DNA of 64,000 nucleotides from Hyphomicrobiales bacterium (GCA_930633525.1 CAKNFP010000001.1:124001-188000); one strand, 5' to 3'; counted from the first letter of the stretch, positions 31,844 through 41,166 are shown. Numbers and translations: made by a program. Notes: a model not told the origin generated them from the sequence alone.

Positions 31844-32557
31844 ATGCTGTCTGCAGAAACCCGCCAGAAGCTGAAATCCGTGAGCACCGCGACGCTGAGC
31901 ACGGCGCTGTTCAAGCGGGGATTGCGCAACCAGTTCATCCAGGATGTCAGCCCCTTGCAGTTCAAGGGCGATAACATGGTGGGTGAGGCTTTCACGCTCC
32001 GCTATATCCCGGCGCGCGAGGATCTGAATACCATCGACGTTTTTCGCGACCGCTCCCACCCGCAGCGCAAGGCCGTTGAAGAATGCCCGCCGGGCGCTGT
32101 GATGGTCTTCGACAGCCGCAAGGATGCGCGTGCGGCTTCGGCTGGCGCCATTCTCGTCTCCCGGCTCATGATGCGCGGGGCCGCCGGTGTCGTCACCGAT
32201 GGCGGTTTTCGCGACAGCCCCGATATCGCGGCCCTTGCCATCCCAGCTTATCACCATCGCCCTTCTGCACCGACCAATCTGACCCATCATCAGGCGCTCG
32301 ACATCAATGTGCCGATCGGATGCGGTGATGTCGCCGTGTTTCCCGAGGATGTCATCGTCGGCGATGGTGAGGGCGTGATCGTCATCCCGGCCCATCTCGC
32401 CGACGAGATCGCGAGCGAGGCGGTGGAAATGACCGCCTTCGAGGATTTCGTCCAGCAGGAGGTCCTCAAGGGTCGCTCAATCCTCGGTCTTTATCCACCC
32501 ACAGATCCCCAGACGCAGACCGATTACACGGCATGGCGGCAGGCCAACGGTCGCTAG
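31844..32557 (+). CDS. RraA-like protein (HMG/CHA-aldolase or RraA family)
   Basis: The 237-residue protein has the RraA fold motifs: LSTATLSTALFKRGLRNQF near the start, ASAGAILVSRLMMRGAAGVV, then TDGGFRDSPDI, and the C-terminal VGDGEGVIVIPAHLADEI. In the family the GxxRD motif and an acidic group bind Mg and pyruvate-type ligands in 4-hydroxy-4-methyl-2-oxoglutarate aldolases. In a catabolic cluster a pyruvate aldolase or oxaloacetate decarboxylase role is likelier than RNase E inhibition. The start at 31844 has GGAGAAG upstream; a longer frame from 31646 has no support. Confidence 0.9.
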   Translation: MLSAETRQKLKSVSTATLSTALFKRGLRNQFIQDVSPLQFKGDNMVGEAFTLRYIPAREDLNTIDVFRDRSHPQRKAVEECPPGAVMVFDSRKDARAASAGAILVSRLMMRGAAGVVTDGGFRDSPDIAALAIPAYHHRPSAPTNLTHHQALDINVPIGCGDVAVFPEDVIVGDGEGVIVIPAHLADEIASEAVEMTAFEDFVQQEVLKGRSILGLYPPTDPQTQTDYTAWRQANGR

Positions 32558-32705
32558 CTCTGGCCGTGAGGTTTAGGGTCGATGCGGCTATCTTCGGAAC
32601 TGGCGCCTTTCTTGCTTTTATGTTCACTCCAGCTGAAGAGAATCGGTGTTTGATGGCCGGAAAGGCCGCCTTCAGGTTCCTTGGCTGGCCTGGGATCTGT
32701 TGTTT

Positions 32706-33203
32706 ATGACGAAAGCCTCGCCTTACAATCCGTTATCCCTCCTCGCCCTCGTGCGCGAGCTCGTCGAGCGCGTCGGCAGCGGTGACGCAAAAATGAGCGC
32801 CGCTGAGGGCGATGATGAGCGGCTCGCCCTCGCGACATTGCTGGTGCATGTCGCCCGCATCGACGGCATTATTGTCCCGGCCGAATGGGCGCGCCTGGAA
32901 GCGGTGCTCAGAGACGAATTTTCCCTCACGTCAACCGATGCCGAGGCGCTCGCCGCCCAGGGCGATCTGGCAGACCGCGGCAGCGCCGATGTCGAGACAT
33001 TGATCGCGCCATTGCGCCGCCGCCTTGATATCGCCGCAAGAACGCGTCTTCTCCATTTGGCGTGGGATCTGGCGCAGGCCGATGGCGAAGTGCGCGAACT
33101 TGAGGACGATCTGATCTGGCAGCTGGCGCGCTTGCTTGGTCTCGATGAGGCCGTCGTCGCCGATCTGCGCCGCCAGCCCCCCGATTTACCTGAGGGCCGT
33201 TGA
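32706..33203 (+). CDS. TerB-family (tellurite-resistance-like) protein
   Basis: The 165-residue all-helical protein carries two TerB-type acidic motifs: ATLLVHVARIDGIIVPAEWARL and LHLAWDLAQADGEVRELEDDLIW, both Asp/Glu-rich and likely to bind a divalent metal. Such small stand-alone TerB proteins are common in alphaproteobacteria and have no proven tellurite role. It lies 3 bp before the glutamine amidotransferase gene and is probably co-transcribed with it. Confidence 0.88.
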   Translation: MTKASPYNPLSLLALVRELVERVGSGDAKMSAAEGDDERLALATLLVHVARIDGIIVPAEWARLEAVLRDEFSLTSTDAEALAAQGDLADRGSADVETLIAPLRRRLDIAARTRLLHLAWDLAQADGEVRELEDDLIWQLARLLGLDEAVVADLRRQPPDLPEGR

Positions 33204-33206
33204 AGC

Positions 33207-34031
33207 ATGCACGATAGAGCGGCCCGTCCTTTGGATATCCGCCCACGGGCGGGCCATGTACGGGCAAGGCAACCGGTCCTCATGGTCCTGCACCAGGAGC
33301 ATTCTTCGCCCGGGCGGGTAGGGCGGCTGATCGCCGCTCAGGGGCATGCTCTCGATATCCGCCGTCCACGGTTCGGAGATCCGCTGCCGGATACGCTTGA
33401 AGCCCACGATGGCGTGGTCATCTTTGGCGGCCCGATGAGCGCCAATGACGACGAGCCCTGGCTACGCGGTGAGATCGATTGGATCGGCCGTGTTCTCAAG
33501 GAAGAAAAGCCCTTCCTCGGGCTTTGCCTGGGTGCGCAGATGCTCGTCAAGCATATGGGCGGGCGCGTCGCGGGACACGCGGAGGGACGGGCAGAAATCG
33601 GTTACTTCCCGATCCTTCCCACCTTCGCAGGAGAAGACTTCGCCAGCCGCCTCGGCGTTCCCTGGCCGTCCCATGTCTATCAGTGGCACCGCGAGGGGCT
33701 TGATGATCCTGCCGGTGTATCGGTCCTCGCAACGGGGACGGACTTTCCCGTGCAGGCCATCCAGGTTGGTCCGGCCGCCTTCGGCTTTCAGTTTCATCCG
33801 GAGGTGACGCACGCCATGGTCTATCGCTGGACGACGCGTGGTGTGGAACGGCTCGCCTTGCCCGGCGCCCAGGAGGCCCGGCTCCACCATAGCGGCCGTT
33901 TCATGTATGACGGCGCCGTCGCCGCTTGGCTCGATATGTTTCTGAAGCGATGGCTCCAAGAATCACCGATGGGATCACCGATGGGATCACCGACGGCGAT
34001 CCCCGGGCCAATGGCGCCTGCGGCCGACTGA
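33207..34031 (+). CDS. Class I glutamine amidotransferase-like protein
   Basis: The protein of up to 274 residues has the class I triad: nucleophile Cys in FLGLCLGAQM, and His-Glu in FQFHPEVT. The VVIFGGPMSANDDEPWL motif fits the GuaA-like GATase1 subfamily, which can act as stand-alone gamma-glutamyl hydrolase or amidotransferase partners. The N-terminal 25 residues are low-complexity, so the ATG at 33282 (MVLHQEHSSPG) is a possible true start. The C-terminus ends in an SPMGSPMGSPT repeat encoded by a 12-bp tandem repeat. Confidence 0.91.
   Translation: MHDRAARPLDIRPRAGHVRARQPVLMVLHQEHSSPGRVGRLIAAQGHALDIRRPRFGDPLPDTLEAHDGVVIFGGPMSANDDEPWLRGEIDWIGRVLKEEKPFLGLCLGAQMLVKHMGGRVAGHAEGRAEIGYFPILPTFAGEDFASRLGVPWPSHVYQWHREGLDDPAGVSVLATGTDFPVQAIQVGPAAFGFQFHPEVTHAMVYRWTTRGVERLALPGAQEARLHHSGRFMYDGAVAAWLDMFLKRWLQESPMGSPMGSPTAIPGPMAPAAD
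33962..33997. repeat. 12-bp tandem repeat, three copies, in the amidotransferase gene
   Basis: The unit ATCACCGATGGG occurs at 33962-33973 and 33974-33985 and, with two changes (ATCACCGACGGC), at 33986-33997. It is in frame and adds SPMG units near the C-terminus, so copy number changes would not shift the frame. Confidence 0.85.
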
Positions 34032-34038
34032 GACCGGA

Positions 34039-34686
34039 TCAGCGAGAGATCGTGACAGGAGCGCCAGACTTGGCGATCACGCCATTATAGGCGCCCGAGC
34101 CCCCTTTCAGGCGGGCGACTACGCTGCCGCGGGAATAGAGGTAAACCTCGTCGTCACGCAAGTCCCAGGCGTTGACGGTCTGCAGGTCCTTGTTGGCGCA
34201 GCCCGACGTCGACGCGCGATACAGGTCGAGCGACGGCGAGCTCGACAGCGTTACGCGGCACGAGCCGCCGGTCGCCTCGCGTGCGGTCCAGGTGCCGGTA
34301 ATCGCCGTACGCGATGCCGGCGCGCGCGGCGTCGGTGCGCTCGCGCCACCGCCAGGCGTGCCAAGGCTTGCCATGCTGTCAGGCTTTGGCTGGCCAAGCA
34401 TGGGATCGACAGGTGCGGGGGCGCCAGGCATCGGGAAGTTCGGATCCGAGGCAACGGATGTGCCGGGCGCCGGCGGCAGGGGGCTTGCAATGACGGTCGG
34501 TGCGGGGCCTGGCGCAATGGGCTCCATGTCGTCGCTGATCGCGCGCGAATTACTCCCGGGGCGAGGCTGGACACCGCCGGACCGGTCGGAGAAACGATCG
34601 GAGCTTGTGCAGGCGCTGAGACCGAGCAGCATCACAGCTGCCACGACGGGCCATTTGGATCCAAAATCACGCACGATCAACTGCAT
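34039..34686 (-). CDS. Inh/Omp19-type protease-inhibitor lipoprotein
   Basis: The 215-residue protein has a lipoprotein signal with lipobox LSAC (cut before Cys, in VAAVMLLGLSACTSS). A long Pro/Ala/Gly-rich linker of about 100 residues follows. The C-terminal domain (ITGTWTAREATGGSCRVTLS to the end, with two Cys) matches the AprI/Inh beta-barrel of metalloprotease inhibitors and of Brucella Omp19. It is therefore an outer-membrane or periplasmic lipoprotein. The start at 34686 is chosen because it gives the signal peptide; a longer frame from 34752 does not add one. Confidence 0.87.
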   Translation of the reverse strand: MQLIVRDFGSKWPVVAAVMLLGLSACTSSDRFSDRSGGVQPRPGSNSRAISDDMEPIAPGPAPTVIASPLPPAPGTSVASDPNFPMPGAPAPVDPMLGQPKPDSMASLGTPGGGASAPTPRAPASRTAITGTWTAREATGGSCRVTLSSSPSLDLYRASTSGCANKDLQTVNAWDLRDDEVYLYSRGSVVARLKGGSGAYNGVIAKSGAPVTISR

Positions 34687-34826
34687 CCTCTGCGCTCTCC
34701 CGCATACTCGCCGAGTTCGGTCAAGACCTGCGTCAGCTCGGAGCTCCCTCAATGGTGTGCCTTAAGCGGAGGCATTGAGCAAGTACTGAGCATCGTCAAC
34801 CATTCACCGTGGCCATCAAAAACGGC

Positions 34827-35198
34827 CTATGCGGCTTCGGTATGACAGACCGCCTCGATATTGTGGCCGTCCAGATCCCGCACGAAAGCACCATAATAAT
34901 TGGGATGATAATGAGGCCGCAGCCCGGGTGCGCCGTTATCCGTCGCGCCGGCCGCCAGCGCGGCGGCATGGAAAGCGTCGACGGCGGCTCGCGTCTCCGC
35001 GCGGAAGGCGATGTGAATGGGTGGAGAGGTAGGACCGCCGGCGGCTATCCAGAGATCAGGCTTCCCGTCACGGCCGAAGCCCGCCGTGGCATCCGCGAAT
35101 TCCATCACCACGCTATACCCGAGGGGCGCCAAAGCCGTGGTGTAGAAGGCTTTGGCCTTGGTGTAATCGGAAACCTGAAGGCTGAGATGATCGATCAT
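34827..35198 (-). CDS. VOC-family (glyoxalase/dioxygenase fold) protein
   Basis: The 123-residue protein begins IDHLSLQVSDYTKAKAFYTTAL and ends GAFVRDLDGHNIEAVCH, the two halves of a single vicinal-oxygen-chelate domain. It has H3-type and Glu metal positions in IDHLS and NIEAVC. The function is unknown; relatives include fosfomycin or bleomycin resistance proteins and small lyases. It follows sdhB by 58 bp on the same strand. Confidence 0.92.
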   Translation of the reverse strand: MIDHLSLQVSDYTKAKAFYTTALAPLGYSVVMEFADATAGFGRDGKPDLWIAAGGPTSPPIHIAFRAETRAAVDAFHAAALAAGATDNGAPGLRPHYHPNYYGAFVRDLDGHNIEAVCHTEAA

Positions 35199-35256
35199 GA
35201 GTGCCTCCCGATGTCACGGGCCGGCCATCGGGGCCAGCCGTCCGACCTGGCAGCCG

Positions 35257-36042
35257 TCAGACCTGGCGAACGACCATCATTTGCTTGATCTCTGCGATGG
35301 CCTTCGCAGGATTGAGGCCCTTCGGGCACACATTCGCACAATTCATGATCGTGTGGCAGCGATAAAGGCGGAAGGGATCCTCGAGCTGGTCCAGCCGCTC
35401 GCCGGTGGCTTCGTCGCGCGAGTCGATCAGCCAGCGATAGGCTTGCAGCAAAGCCGCGGGGCCGAGATAGCGATCGCCATTCCACCAATAGCTCGGGCAG
35501 GAGGTCGAACAGCAGGCGCAGAGGATGCACTCATAAAGACCGTCGAGCTTCTGCCGGTCTTCGTGGCTCTGTCGCCATTCTTTTTCGGGAGCCGGCGTCG
35601 TCGTCTGGAGCCAGGGCTCGATCGAGGCATGCTGGGCGTAGAAACGCGTGAGATCCGGCACGAGGTCCTTGACCACGGGCATATGCGGCAAGGGATAGAT
35701 CTTCACCACGCCCTTGCGCACGACTTCGTCAATGCCCTTGGTGCAGGCGAGCGTGTTGGCGCCATCGATGTTCATGGCGCAGGAGCCGCAGATGCCCTCT
35801 CGGCAGGAGCGCCGGAAGGTCAGCGTCGGATCGACCTTGTTCTTGATCCAGATGATGGCGTCGAGCACCATCGGGCCGCAATCGTCCCGATCCACCGTGT
35901 AGGTGTCGATCCGCGGGTTCTCGCCCGTGTCCGGATCCCAGCGGTAGACGCGGAAATCGGTCGTGTGCTTGGCGCCGGCCGGCTTCGGCCACACCTTGCC
36001 TTCAGTCATCCGGGAATTTTTGGGAAGGGCGAATTCGGCCAT
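35257..36042 (-). CDS. sdhB: Succinate dehydrogenase iron-sulfur subunit
   Basis: The 261-residue subunit shows all three cluster motifs: [13 protein letters not shown] (2Fe-2S, N-terminal plant-ferredoxin domain), [16 protein letters not shown] (4Fe-4S) and [15 protein letters not shown] (3Fe-4S). It links the FAD subunit to the membrane anchor in complex II. It is the last gene of the sdhCDAB operon, 42 bp after sdhA. Confidence 0.98.
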   Translation of the reverse strand: MAEFALPKNSRMTEGKVWPKPAGAKHTTDFRVYRWDPDTGENPRIDTYTVDRDDCGPMVLDAIIWIKNKVDPTLTFRRSCREGICGSCAMNIDGANTLACTKGIDEVVRKGVVKIYPLPHMPVVKDLVPDLTRFYAQHASIEPWLQTTTPAPEKEWRQSHEDRQKLDGLYECILCACCSTSCPSYWWNGDRYLGPAALLQAYRWLIDSRDEATGERLDQLEDPFRLYRCHTIMNCANVCPKGLNPAKAIAEIKQMMVVRQV

Positions 36043-36084
36043 ATCCTGAACCTCAACGACCGCCGGCAGGGCGAGCCAACGCGA

Positions 36085-37932
36085 TCAATAAACGCGAGCC
36101 TTGGGCTCGATGTACTGGATCTCGTTCGACATGGTGTAGCTGTGGACCGGCCGGTAATCGAGCGCGACGCTCTTCTTCGTCTCGTCGACCCAGGCCAGGG
36201 TGTGCTTCATCCAGTTCACGTCGTCGCGGCTCGCATAGTCCTCGCGGGCATGGGCGCCACGGCTTTCGGTGCGGTTGGCCGCGCCTTCCATGGTCACGAC
36301 GGCCTGGGTGATGAGATTGTCGAATTCCAGCGTCTCGACGAGATCGGAATTCCAGATCAGCGAGCGGTCGGTGACCTTGATGTCGGCCGCGCCCGTCCAG
36401 ACGTCCTTGATCAAGGCGCGCCCCTCTTCCAGCACCTCGCCGGTGCGGAACACGGCGCAGTTCGACTGCATGGTGCGCTGCATCTGCAGGCGCAGTTCGG
36501 CAGTCGGCGTGCCGCCGTTCGCGTAGCGGAGCTTGTCGAGACGGCTCAGCGACATCTCCGCGGAATCGGCCGGGAGATTGGCGTGCTTCTCGCCGGGCTT
36601 CACGAGCTCGGCGGCGCGCAGGCCGGCGGCGCGGCCGAACACCACGAGATCGATCAGCGAGTTGGAACCGAGACGGTTGGCGCCGTGCACCGACACGCAG
36701 GCAGCCTCACCGAGCGCCATCAGGCCAGGAACGATGAAGTCAGGATTGCCATCCTTCAGCGTCACGACCTCGCCGTGGTAGTTCGTGGGAATGCCGCCCA
36801 TGTTGTAGTGCACGGTTGGCAGAACCGGGATCGGCTCCTTGGTCACGTCGACGCCCGCGAAGATCTTCGCCGATTCCGAGATGCCGGGAAGGCGCTCGTG
36901 CAGGACGGCCGGATCGAGATGGTCGAGGTGCAGGAAGATATGGTCTTTTTGCTTGCCGACGCCGCGGCCCTCACGGATTTCCATGGTCATGGAACGCGAG
37001 ACCATGTCGCGCGGAGCGAGGTCCTTCACCGATGGCGCATAACGCTCCATGAAGCGCTCGCCTTCGGAATTCGTGAGATAGCCGCCCTCGCCACGCGCGC
37101 CCTCGGTGATCAGGCAGCCTGAACCGTAGATGCCGGTGGGGTGGAACTGCACGAATTCCATGTCCTGCAGGGGCAGGCCGGCGCGCAGCACCATGGCGTT
37201 GCCATCGCCGGTGCAGGTGTGGGCTGATGTCGCCGAGAAATAGGCGCGGCCGTAGCCGCCGGTCGCCAGCATCACGAGATGGGCGCGGAAGCGGTGGAGC
37301 GTGCCGTCGTCGAGCTTGAGCGCGATCACGCCGCGGCAGCGGCCTTCCTCATCCATGATGAGGTCGATGGCGAAATACTCGATGAAGAATTCGGTGTTGT
37401 TGCGGACGGCCTGGCCATACAGCGTGTGCAGGATGGCGTGTCCGGTGCGGTCCGCGGCGGCGCAGGTGCGCTGGGCGGGCGGGCCCCTGCCGAAATCCGT
37501 GGTCATGCCGCCGAACGGCCGCTGGTAGATCCGGCCATCCTCGGTACGCGAGAAGGGCACGCCCCAGTGCTCGAGCTCATAGACGGCGGCGGGCGCGTTG
37601 CGCACGAGATATTCGATGGAGTCCTGGTCGCCCAGCCAGTCCGATCCCTTGACGGTATCGTACATGTGCCACTGCCAGTTGTCGGGGCCCATGTTGGCGA
37701 GGGAGGCGGCGACGCCACCCTGGGCGGCGACCGTATGCGAGCGCGTCGGGAACACCTTGGTGATGCAGGCTGTCCTGAGGCCAGCCTCGCTGCAGCCGAC
37801 GGTCGCGCGCAGGCCGGCGCCGCCGGCACCGACGATGATCACGTCGAAAGTGTGATCCGTGATCGGATAGGCACGACCGTTGATGCTGGGCGTGGATGCG
37901 CCGAAGGTCGTGGTCTGGGACGCCTGAGCCAT
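36085..37932 (-). CDS. sdhA: Succinate dehydrogenase flavoprotein subunit
   Basis: The 615-residue subunit has the dinucleotide-binding [17 protein letters not shown], the covalent FAD His in SHTVAAQGG and the substrate site [10 protein letters not shown]. The C-terminus has [21 protein letters not shown], core DYRPVH, typical of SdhA. It oxidises succinate to fumarate in the TCA cycle at the inner membrane. It starts 3 bp after sdhD. Confidence 0.99.
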   Translation of the reverse strand: MAQASQTTTFGASTPSINGRAYPITDHTFDVIIVGAGGAGLRATVGCSEAGLRTACITKVFPTRSHTVAAQGGVAASLANMGPDNWQWHMYDTVKGSDWLGDQDSIEYLVRNAPAAVYELEHWGVPFSRTEDGRIYQRPFGGMTTDFGRGPPAQRTCAAADRTGHAILHTLYGQAVRNNTEFFIEYFAIDLIMDEEGRCRGVIALKLDDGTLHRFRAHLVMLATGGYGRAYFSATSAHTCTGDGNAMVLRAGLPLQDMEFVQFHPTGIYGSGCLITEGARGEGGYLTNSEGERFMERYAPSVKDLAPRDMVSRSMTMEIREGRGVGKQKDHIFLHLDHLDPAVLHERLPGISESAKIFAGVDVTKEPIPVLPTVHYNMGGIPTNYHGEVVTLKDGNPDFIVPGLMALGEAACVSVHGANRLGSNSLIDLVVFGRAAGLRAAELVKPGEKHANLPADSAEMSLSRLDKLRYANGGTPTAELRLQMQRTMQSNCAVFRTGEVLEEGRALIKDVWTGAADIKVTDRSLIWNSDLVETLEFDNLITQAVVTMEGAANRTESRGAHAREDYASRDDVNWMKHTLAWVDETKKSVALDYRPVHSYTMSNEIQYIEPKARVY

Positions 37933-37935
37933 GAC

Positions 37936-38331
37936 TTAAATCCCGAAGGCGATCTTGAGAACCGCAAAGGTCGCGGCCGCACCAATGACGACGGCGAAGA
38001 AGGTGTTGGCCATCACGGCGATGACCTTGGCACCTTCAGAATGCACATAGTCCTCGATGATGACCTGCATGCCGAGGCGCATATGAATGACGCCCGACAG
38101 AATGAAGAGAAGCAGCAGGATGGCGATCAGCGGCTGGCTGATGGCAAGGCGCGCATCTTCGAAATCACGTCCCGCCACTGACACGACGATGATGATGAAG
38201 GCGATCGCCAGCGGCACGTTGGCGACGGCGGTCAGCCGCTGCAGCCAGAAATGTTCTGTGCCGGATTTCGCCGAGCCGAGGCCGCGGACGCGGCCAGCCG
38301 GGGTGCGGATGGAGAATTTGAACTGCGACAT
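37936..38331 (-). CDS. sdhD: Succinate dehydrogenase membrane anchor subunit
   Basis: The 131-residue protein has three membrane helices. It begins with RTPAGRVRGLGSAKSGTEHFWLQRLTAVANVPL, whose GTEHFWLQR segment is typical of alphaproteobacterial SdhD, and carries the haem-ligand His in SGVIHMRLGMQVIIEDY. With SdhC it binds haem b and ubiquinone. It follows sdhC by 9 bp. Confidence 0.96.
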   Translation of the reverse strand: MSQFKFSIRTPAGRVRGLGSAKSGTEHFWLQRLTAVANVPLAIAFIIIVVSVAGRDFEDARLAISQPLIAILLLLFILSGVIHMRLGMQVIIEDYVHSEGAKVIAVMANTFFAVVIGAAATFAVLKIAFGI

Positions 38332-38340
38332 GGCGCTCCC

Positions 38341-38754
38341 TCAGCTCAGGCTCAGGCCGACGGCCCACACGAGAAGCGTGAGCGCGGCCGATGCGATGAG
38401 GCTGCCCTGAGCCAGCATGAGCCGCTCTTTCGGCTCGAAGCCGCGGCCGAAATCCCACATGAAATGGCGGAGGCCGCCCATCATGTGGTGCAGCAGCGCC
38501 CAAGTGTAGCCGAACAGGATGAGGTAGCCGAGCCAGGACCCCATGAACCACTGCACCCACTCGAAGGCGCGAGGACCGCTGGCCAGCGCGACAAGCCAGA
38601 TGACTAGGAGCAGGGTGCCGACATAGAGCGCGCCACCGGTGACACGGTGAACGACCGACATCGCCATCGTCCAGGTCCAACGCCAGACTTGCAGATGGGG
38701 AGAAAGAGGCCGGCTGTGAGCCGGCTGGGACGTGGGCGCTTTGGCCTCGGCCAT
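38341..38754 (-). CDS. sdhC: Succinate dehydrogenase cytochrome b556 subunit
   Basis: The 137-residue protein has three membrane helices and the SdhC motifs RPLSPHLQVWRW, HRVTGGALYVGT and the haem-associated HHMMGGLRHFMWD. It heads the sdhCDAB operon. The 183-bp region before it holds two inverted repeats, and the gene further upstream on this strand encodes a defunct isochorismatase-like protein. Confidence 0.97.
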   Translation of the reverse strand: MAEAKAPTSQPAHSRPLSPHLQVWRWTWTMAMSVVHRVTGGALYVGTLLLVIWLVALASGPRAFEWVQWFMGSWLGYLILFGYTWALLHHMMGGLRHFMWDFGRGFEPKERLMLAQGSLIASAALTLLVWAVGLSLS

Positions 38755-38870
38755 GGGCGGGTCTCCGGAGACCTCTCGGAACAGGTGGGTAGTCTAGAGT
38801 TAGTCGAAGTTGTTCCGGTTGGTACTCAATATGGGCGGTAATCGCAATGCAGTAAGGGGGGCAACGTGGT

Positions 38871-38929
38871 GACAAAATTGAAATTCTGTCATTCTGCGCC
38901 CCTCCCGTTATCCCTTGTGACGGGGATAA
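38871..38929. promoter_or_regulatory. Two inverted repeats upstream of sdhC
   Basis: GACAAAATT (38871-38879) and AATTCTGTC (38882-38890) form one imperfect palindrome; the only non-perfect pair is a G-T pair. TTATCCC (38908-38914) and GGGATAA (38923-38929) form a perfect 7-bp repeat with an 8-bp spacer. Both lie 117-175 bp upstream of sdhC. The second could also be a hairpin ending the upstream transcript, but has no T-run. Confidence 0.4.
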
Positions 38930-38937
38930 GTTAACAT

Positions 38938-39435
38938 TTAGAGCGTGTTGGCCGGGAGCGTCGGCCAGGGCCTTTTCCGGCCGGCCGAGAGCGCGACGCC
39001 GGCGGCGATTGCGGCGGAAGATGCGATTTTCGCACCTGCAACAGACACGAACGCATCGGATGCGGCGTTCTCGTCGCCCATGATGATGACGCGATAACCA
39101 AGGCTCGCGGCTTCAGTGCCGCCTTGGATGAGAGGAACGGTATCGCTTGCGGTTGCCAGGACGATGGTCGTGATGCCGGCCGCCGTCAGGCGCGGATCGA
39201 GTTCGGTGCCGGAGAAGATGCCGGCCGCGCCATGGGTCATCACGGGGATGTCCGCGTCTGTCTCCCGAACGGGATCATGCGCCGGCGTCAGGATGGCGCG
39301 CGGCATGTTCGCGCTACACCAGGCGGCGATCAGGGCGGCCAGCGGTTCCTCGCGGAGTGACGGCGCGGCGGTCCCCGCGCTGAGAACGAGAAGGGCGGTG
39401 TCCTGCGGCAGGCGCACTGGCGTCGTCATGGCCAT
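38938..39435 (-). CDS. Isochorismatase-like protein without the catalytic triad
   Basis: The 165-residue protein follows the isochorismatase (cysteine hydrolase) fold, as seen in GIFSGTELDPRLTAAGITTI and the later EAASLGYRVIIMGDENAA. Active members need Asp after the first strand, a Lys and a Cys in TxxC. Here the first strand reads LLVLSAG (no Asp), the Lys region is MTHGAAGIF, and V100 replaces the Cys in SDTVPLI. A hydrolase is therefore not expected. It lies 16 bp after folD on the same strand and upstream of sdhC. It may be a structural or binding protein, or be decaying. Confidence 0.75.
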   Translation of the reverse strand: MAMTTPVRLPQDTALLVLSAGTAAPSLREEPLAALIAAWCSANMPRAILTPAHDPVRETDADIPVMTHGAAGIFSGTELDPRLTAAGITTIVLATASDTVPLIQGGTEAASLGYRVIIMGDENAASDAFVSVAGAKIASSAAIAAGVALSAGRKRPWPTLPANTL

Positions 39436-39451
39436 GGTCCGAAATTCGCTC

Positions 39452-40345
39452 TTACACGACGGTGTCTTCGAGGCCGCGGCGCAGCCGCGCGGCGGTCAGC
39501 GTATTCCTCAACAGGCAGGCAATGGTCATGGGGCCGACACCGCCGGGGACGGGGGTGATCGCCCGCGCCTTGGCCCGCGCCGCCTCGAAGGCGACATCGC
39601 CGATGAGGCGCGTCTTGCCCTCGCCGAGCTCGGGTGCGGGGACGCGGTTGATGCCGACGTCTATGACAATGGCACCGTCCTTCACATGGTCGGCACCGAG
39701 CATATCGGGCCGGCCGACGGCGGCGACGAGGATATCGGCGCGGCGGCACACCGCCGCGAGGTCGCGGGTCCGCGAATGGGCGATCGTCACGGTTGCGTTC
39801 TGTTGCAGAAGCAACTGGGCGATCGGCTTGCCGACGAGATTGGAGCGGCCGACGACGACGGCCTCGGCCCCGGAGATATCAGGCGCGACGGAGTTGATGA
39901 GCATCATCGAGCCGAGCGGCGTGCAGGGTACGAGGCCGACGCGGCCGCTCGCGAGGCGCCCCGCGCTGGCGTCGGTGAGGCCGTCCACGTCCTTGAGCGG
40001 ATCGATCGCGGCGATGACCGGCGTTGCGTCGAGGCCAGCGGGAAGGGGCAACTGGACGAGGATGCCATCGACGGCGTCGTCGGCGTTGAGACGTCGCACC
40101 AGCGCTTCCAGATCCTGCTGGCTCACGCTCGCCGGCAGCTTGTGCTCGATGGAGCGCATGCCGATTTCGACCGTCTGCTTCGCCTTCGACCTGACGTAGA
40201 CCTGACTCGCCGGATCCTCGCCCACCAAGACGACCGCGAGGCCGGGAACCTGGCCAACGGATGCCCGGAAGGCGGCGACAGCTCCTGTCAGACGTTCGCG
40301 CAAGCCGGCTGCGAAAGCTTTGCCGTCGATAATTGTCGCGCTCAC
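39452..40345 (-). CDS. folD: Bifunctional methylenetetrahydrofolate dehydrogenase/cyclohydrolase
   Basis: The 297-residue enzyme has FolD motifs: [14 protein letters not shown] (with the catalytic Lys), [26 protein letters not shown] and [14 protein letters not shown]. It makes 10-formyl-THF from methylene-THF with NADP. The start codon is GTG at 40345, overlapping the stop of the DUF167 gene (GTGA). Co-translation with the upstream genes is likely. Confidence 0.98.
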   Translation of the reverse strand: MSATIIDGKAFAAGLRERLTGAVAAFRASVGQVPGLAVVLVGEDPASQVYVRSKAKQTVEIGMRSIEHKLPASVSQQDLEALVRRLNADDAVDGILVQLPLPAGLDATPVIAAIDPLKDVDGLTDASAGRLASGRVGLVPCTPLGSMMLINSVAPDISGAEAVVVGRSNLVGKPIAQLLLQQNATVTIAHSRTRDLAAVCRRADILVAAVGRPDMLGADHVKDGAIVIDVGINRVPAPELGEGKTRLIGDVAFEAARAKARAITPVPGGVGPMTIACLLRNTLTAARLRRGLEDTVV

Positions 40346-40713
40346 TGGCCTGCTCCTCGATCACTGCTCTGCGATATCATGCCGAGCATTGCGGTGAGGC
40401 GCTCGGCTATCTCTGTTGCGTTGCCGGCCAGCGCAATCGTCTTGAGACGCATACGATGGCCGCTCTTCAAGCTGGCCGCGGAGGCCGGCAGCCCGGCCGC
40501 CTTCGCCAGCATCGCCAAAAGCGCGGCGTTCGCCGCGCCATCTTCCGCGGCTACCCGGACGCGGGCCTTGAGGACGGCGCGCCCATCCGACAGCACGGCG
40601 ATACCGTCGAGAGCATCACGTCCCCCTCGCGGCGTCAGGCGCACGCTGACGATGAGGGTGCCAGTCTGATCGGCACGCCAAGGATAGACCTCACAAGAGG
40701 ATGCTGTAGGCAT
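40342..40713 (-). CDS. DUF167 (YggU-like) protein
   Basis: The 123-residue protein shows the DUF167 core [19 protein letters not shown], then [28 protein letters not shown] and the TEIAERL end. The family is small, alpha/beta and of unknown role, often encoded next to YggT. It overlaps the yggT-like gene by 23 bp in another frame and folD by 4 bp. Confidence 0.94.
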   Translation of the reverse strand: MPTASSCEVYPWRADQTGTLIVSVRLTPRGGRDALDGIAVLSDGRAVLKARVRVAAEDGAANAALLAMLAKAAGLPASAASLKSGHRMRLKTIALAGNATEIAERLTAMLGMISQSSDRGAGQ

Positions 40714-40981
40714 ATTCCCTGATCAGGCTGGAGATGAACCACAGCAACAGCAGCAGAATCACCGGCGAGATATCGACGCCGCCGAGATTGGGAAGAATGT
40801 TGCGGATCGGCCGCAACGCGGGTTCCGTGATCTGGTACAGAAAATTGCCAATGGCCCGCACGATGTCATTGCGGGGGTTCATCACATTGAAAGCCACCAG
40901 CCAGCTCATGATCGCCGAGGCGATGACGAGATACGAGTAGATATCGATGACGGTAAGAAGGAGATTGATGAAAGAGATCAT
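40691..40981 (-). CDS. YggT-family membrane protein
   Basis: The 96-residue protein has two membrane helices and the YggT motif TEPALRPIRNILPNLGGVDISPVILLL, core PALRPIRNILP. The family is linked to osmotic stress and septum/membrane integrity in some bacteria. It is the first gene of a YggT-DUF167-folD unit and is divergent from the tRNA-Ala gene. Confidence 0.94.
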   Translation of the reverse strand: MISFINLLLTVIDIYSYLVIASAIMSWLVAFNVMNPRNDIVRAIGNFLYQITEPALRPIRNILPNLGGVDISPVILLLLLWFISSLIREYAYSILL

Positions 40982-41166
40982 GAGCGCGCCTGACGTTGCA
41001 TCACCGGGTCTGTGTAGCCGTGGTATCCCGGCGGCACAAGAATTGTGCGCGAAAGGCGGGGCCGCGTTTGGCGCAGACCGGCCTTGAACATTTCGTAGGA
41101 GGGGCCGTTCTGGACGATTGACATTGCCTATGGAGGCGCCCTACAACGCGCAAACCCGCCGGGTCG

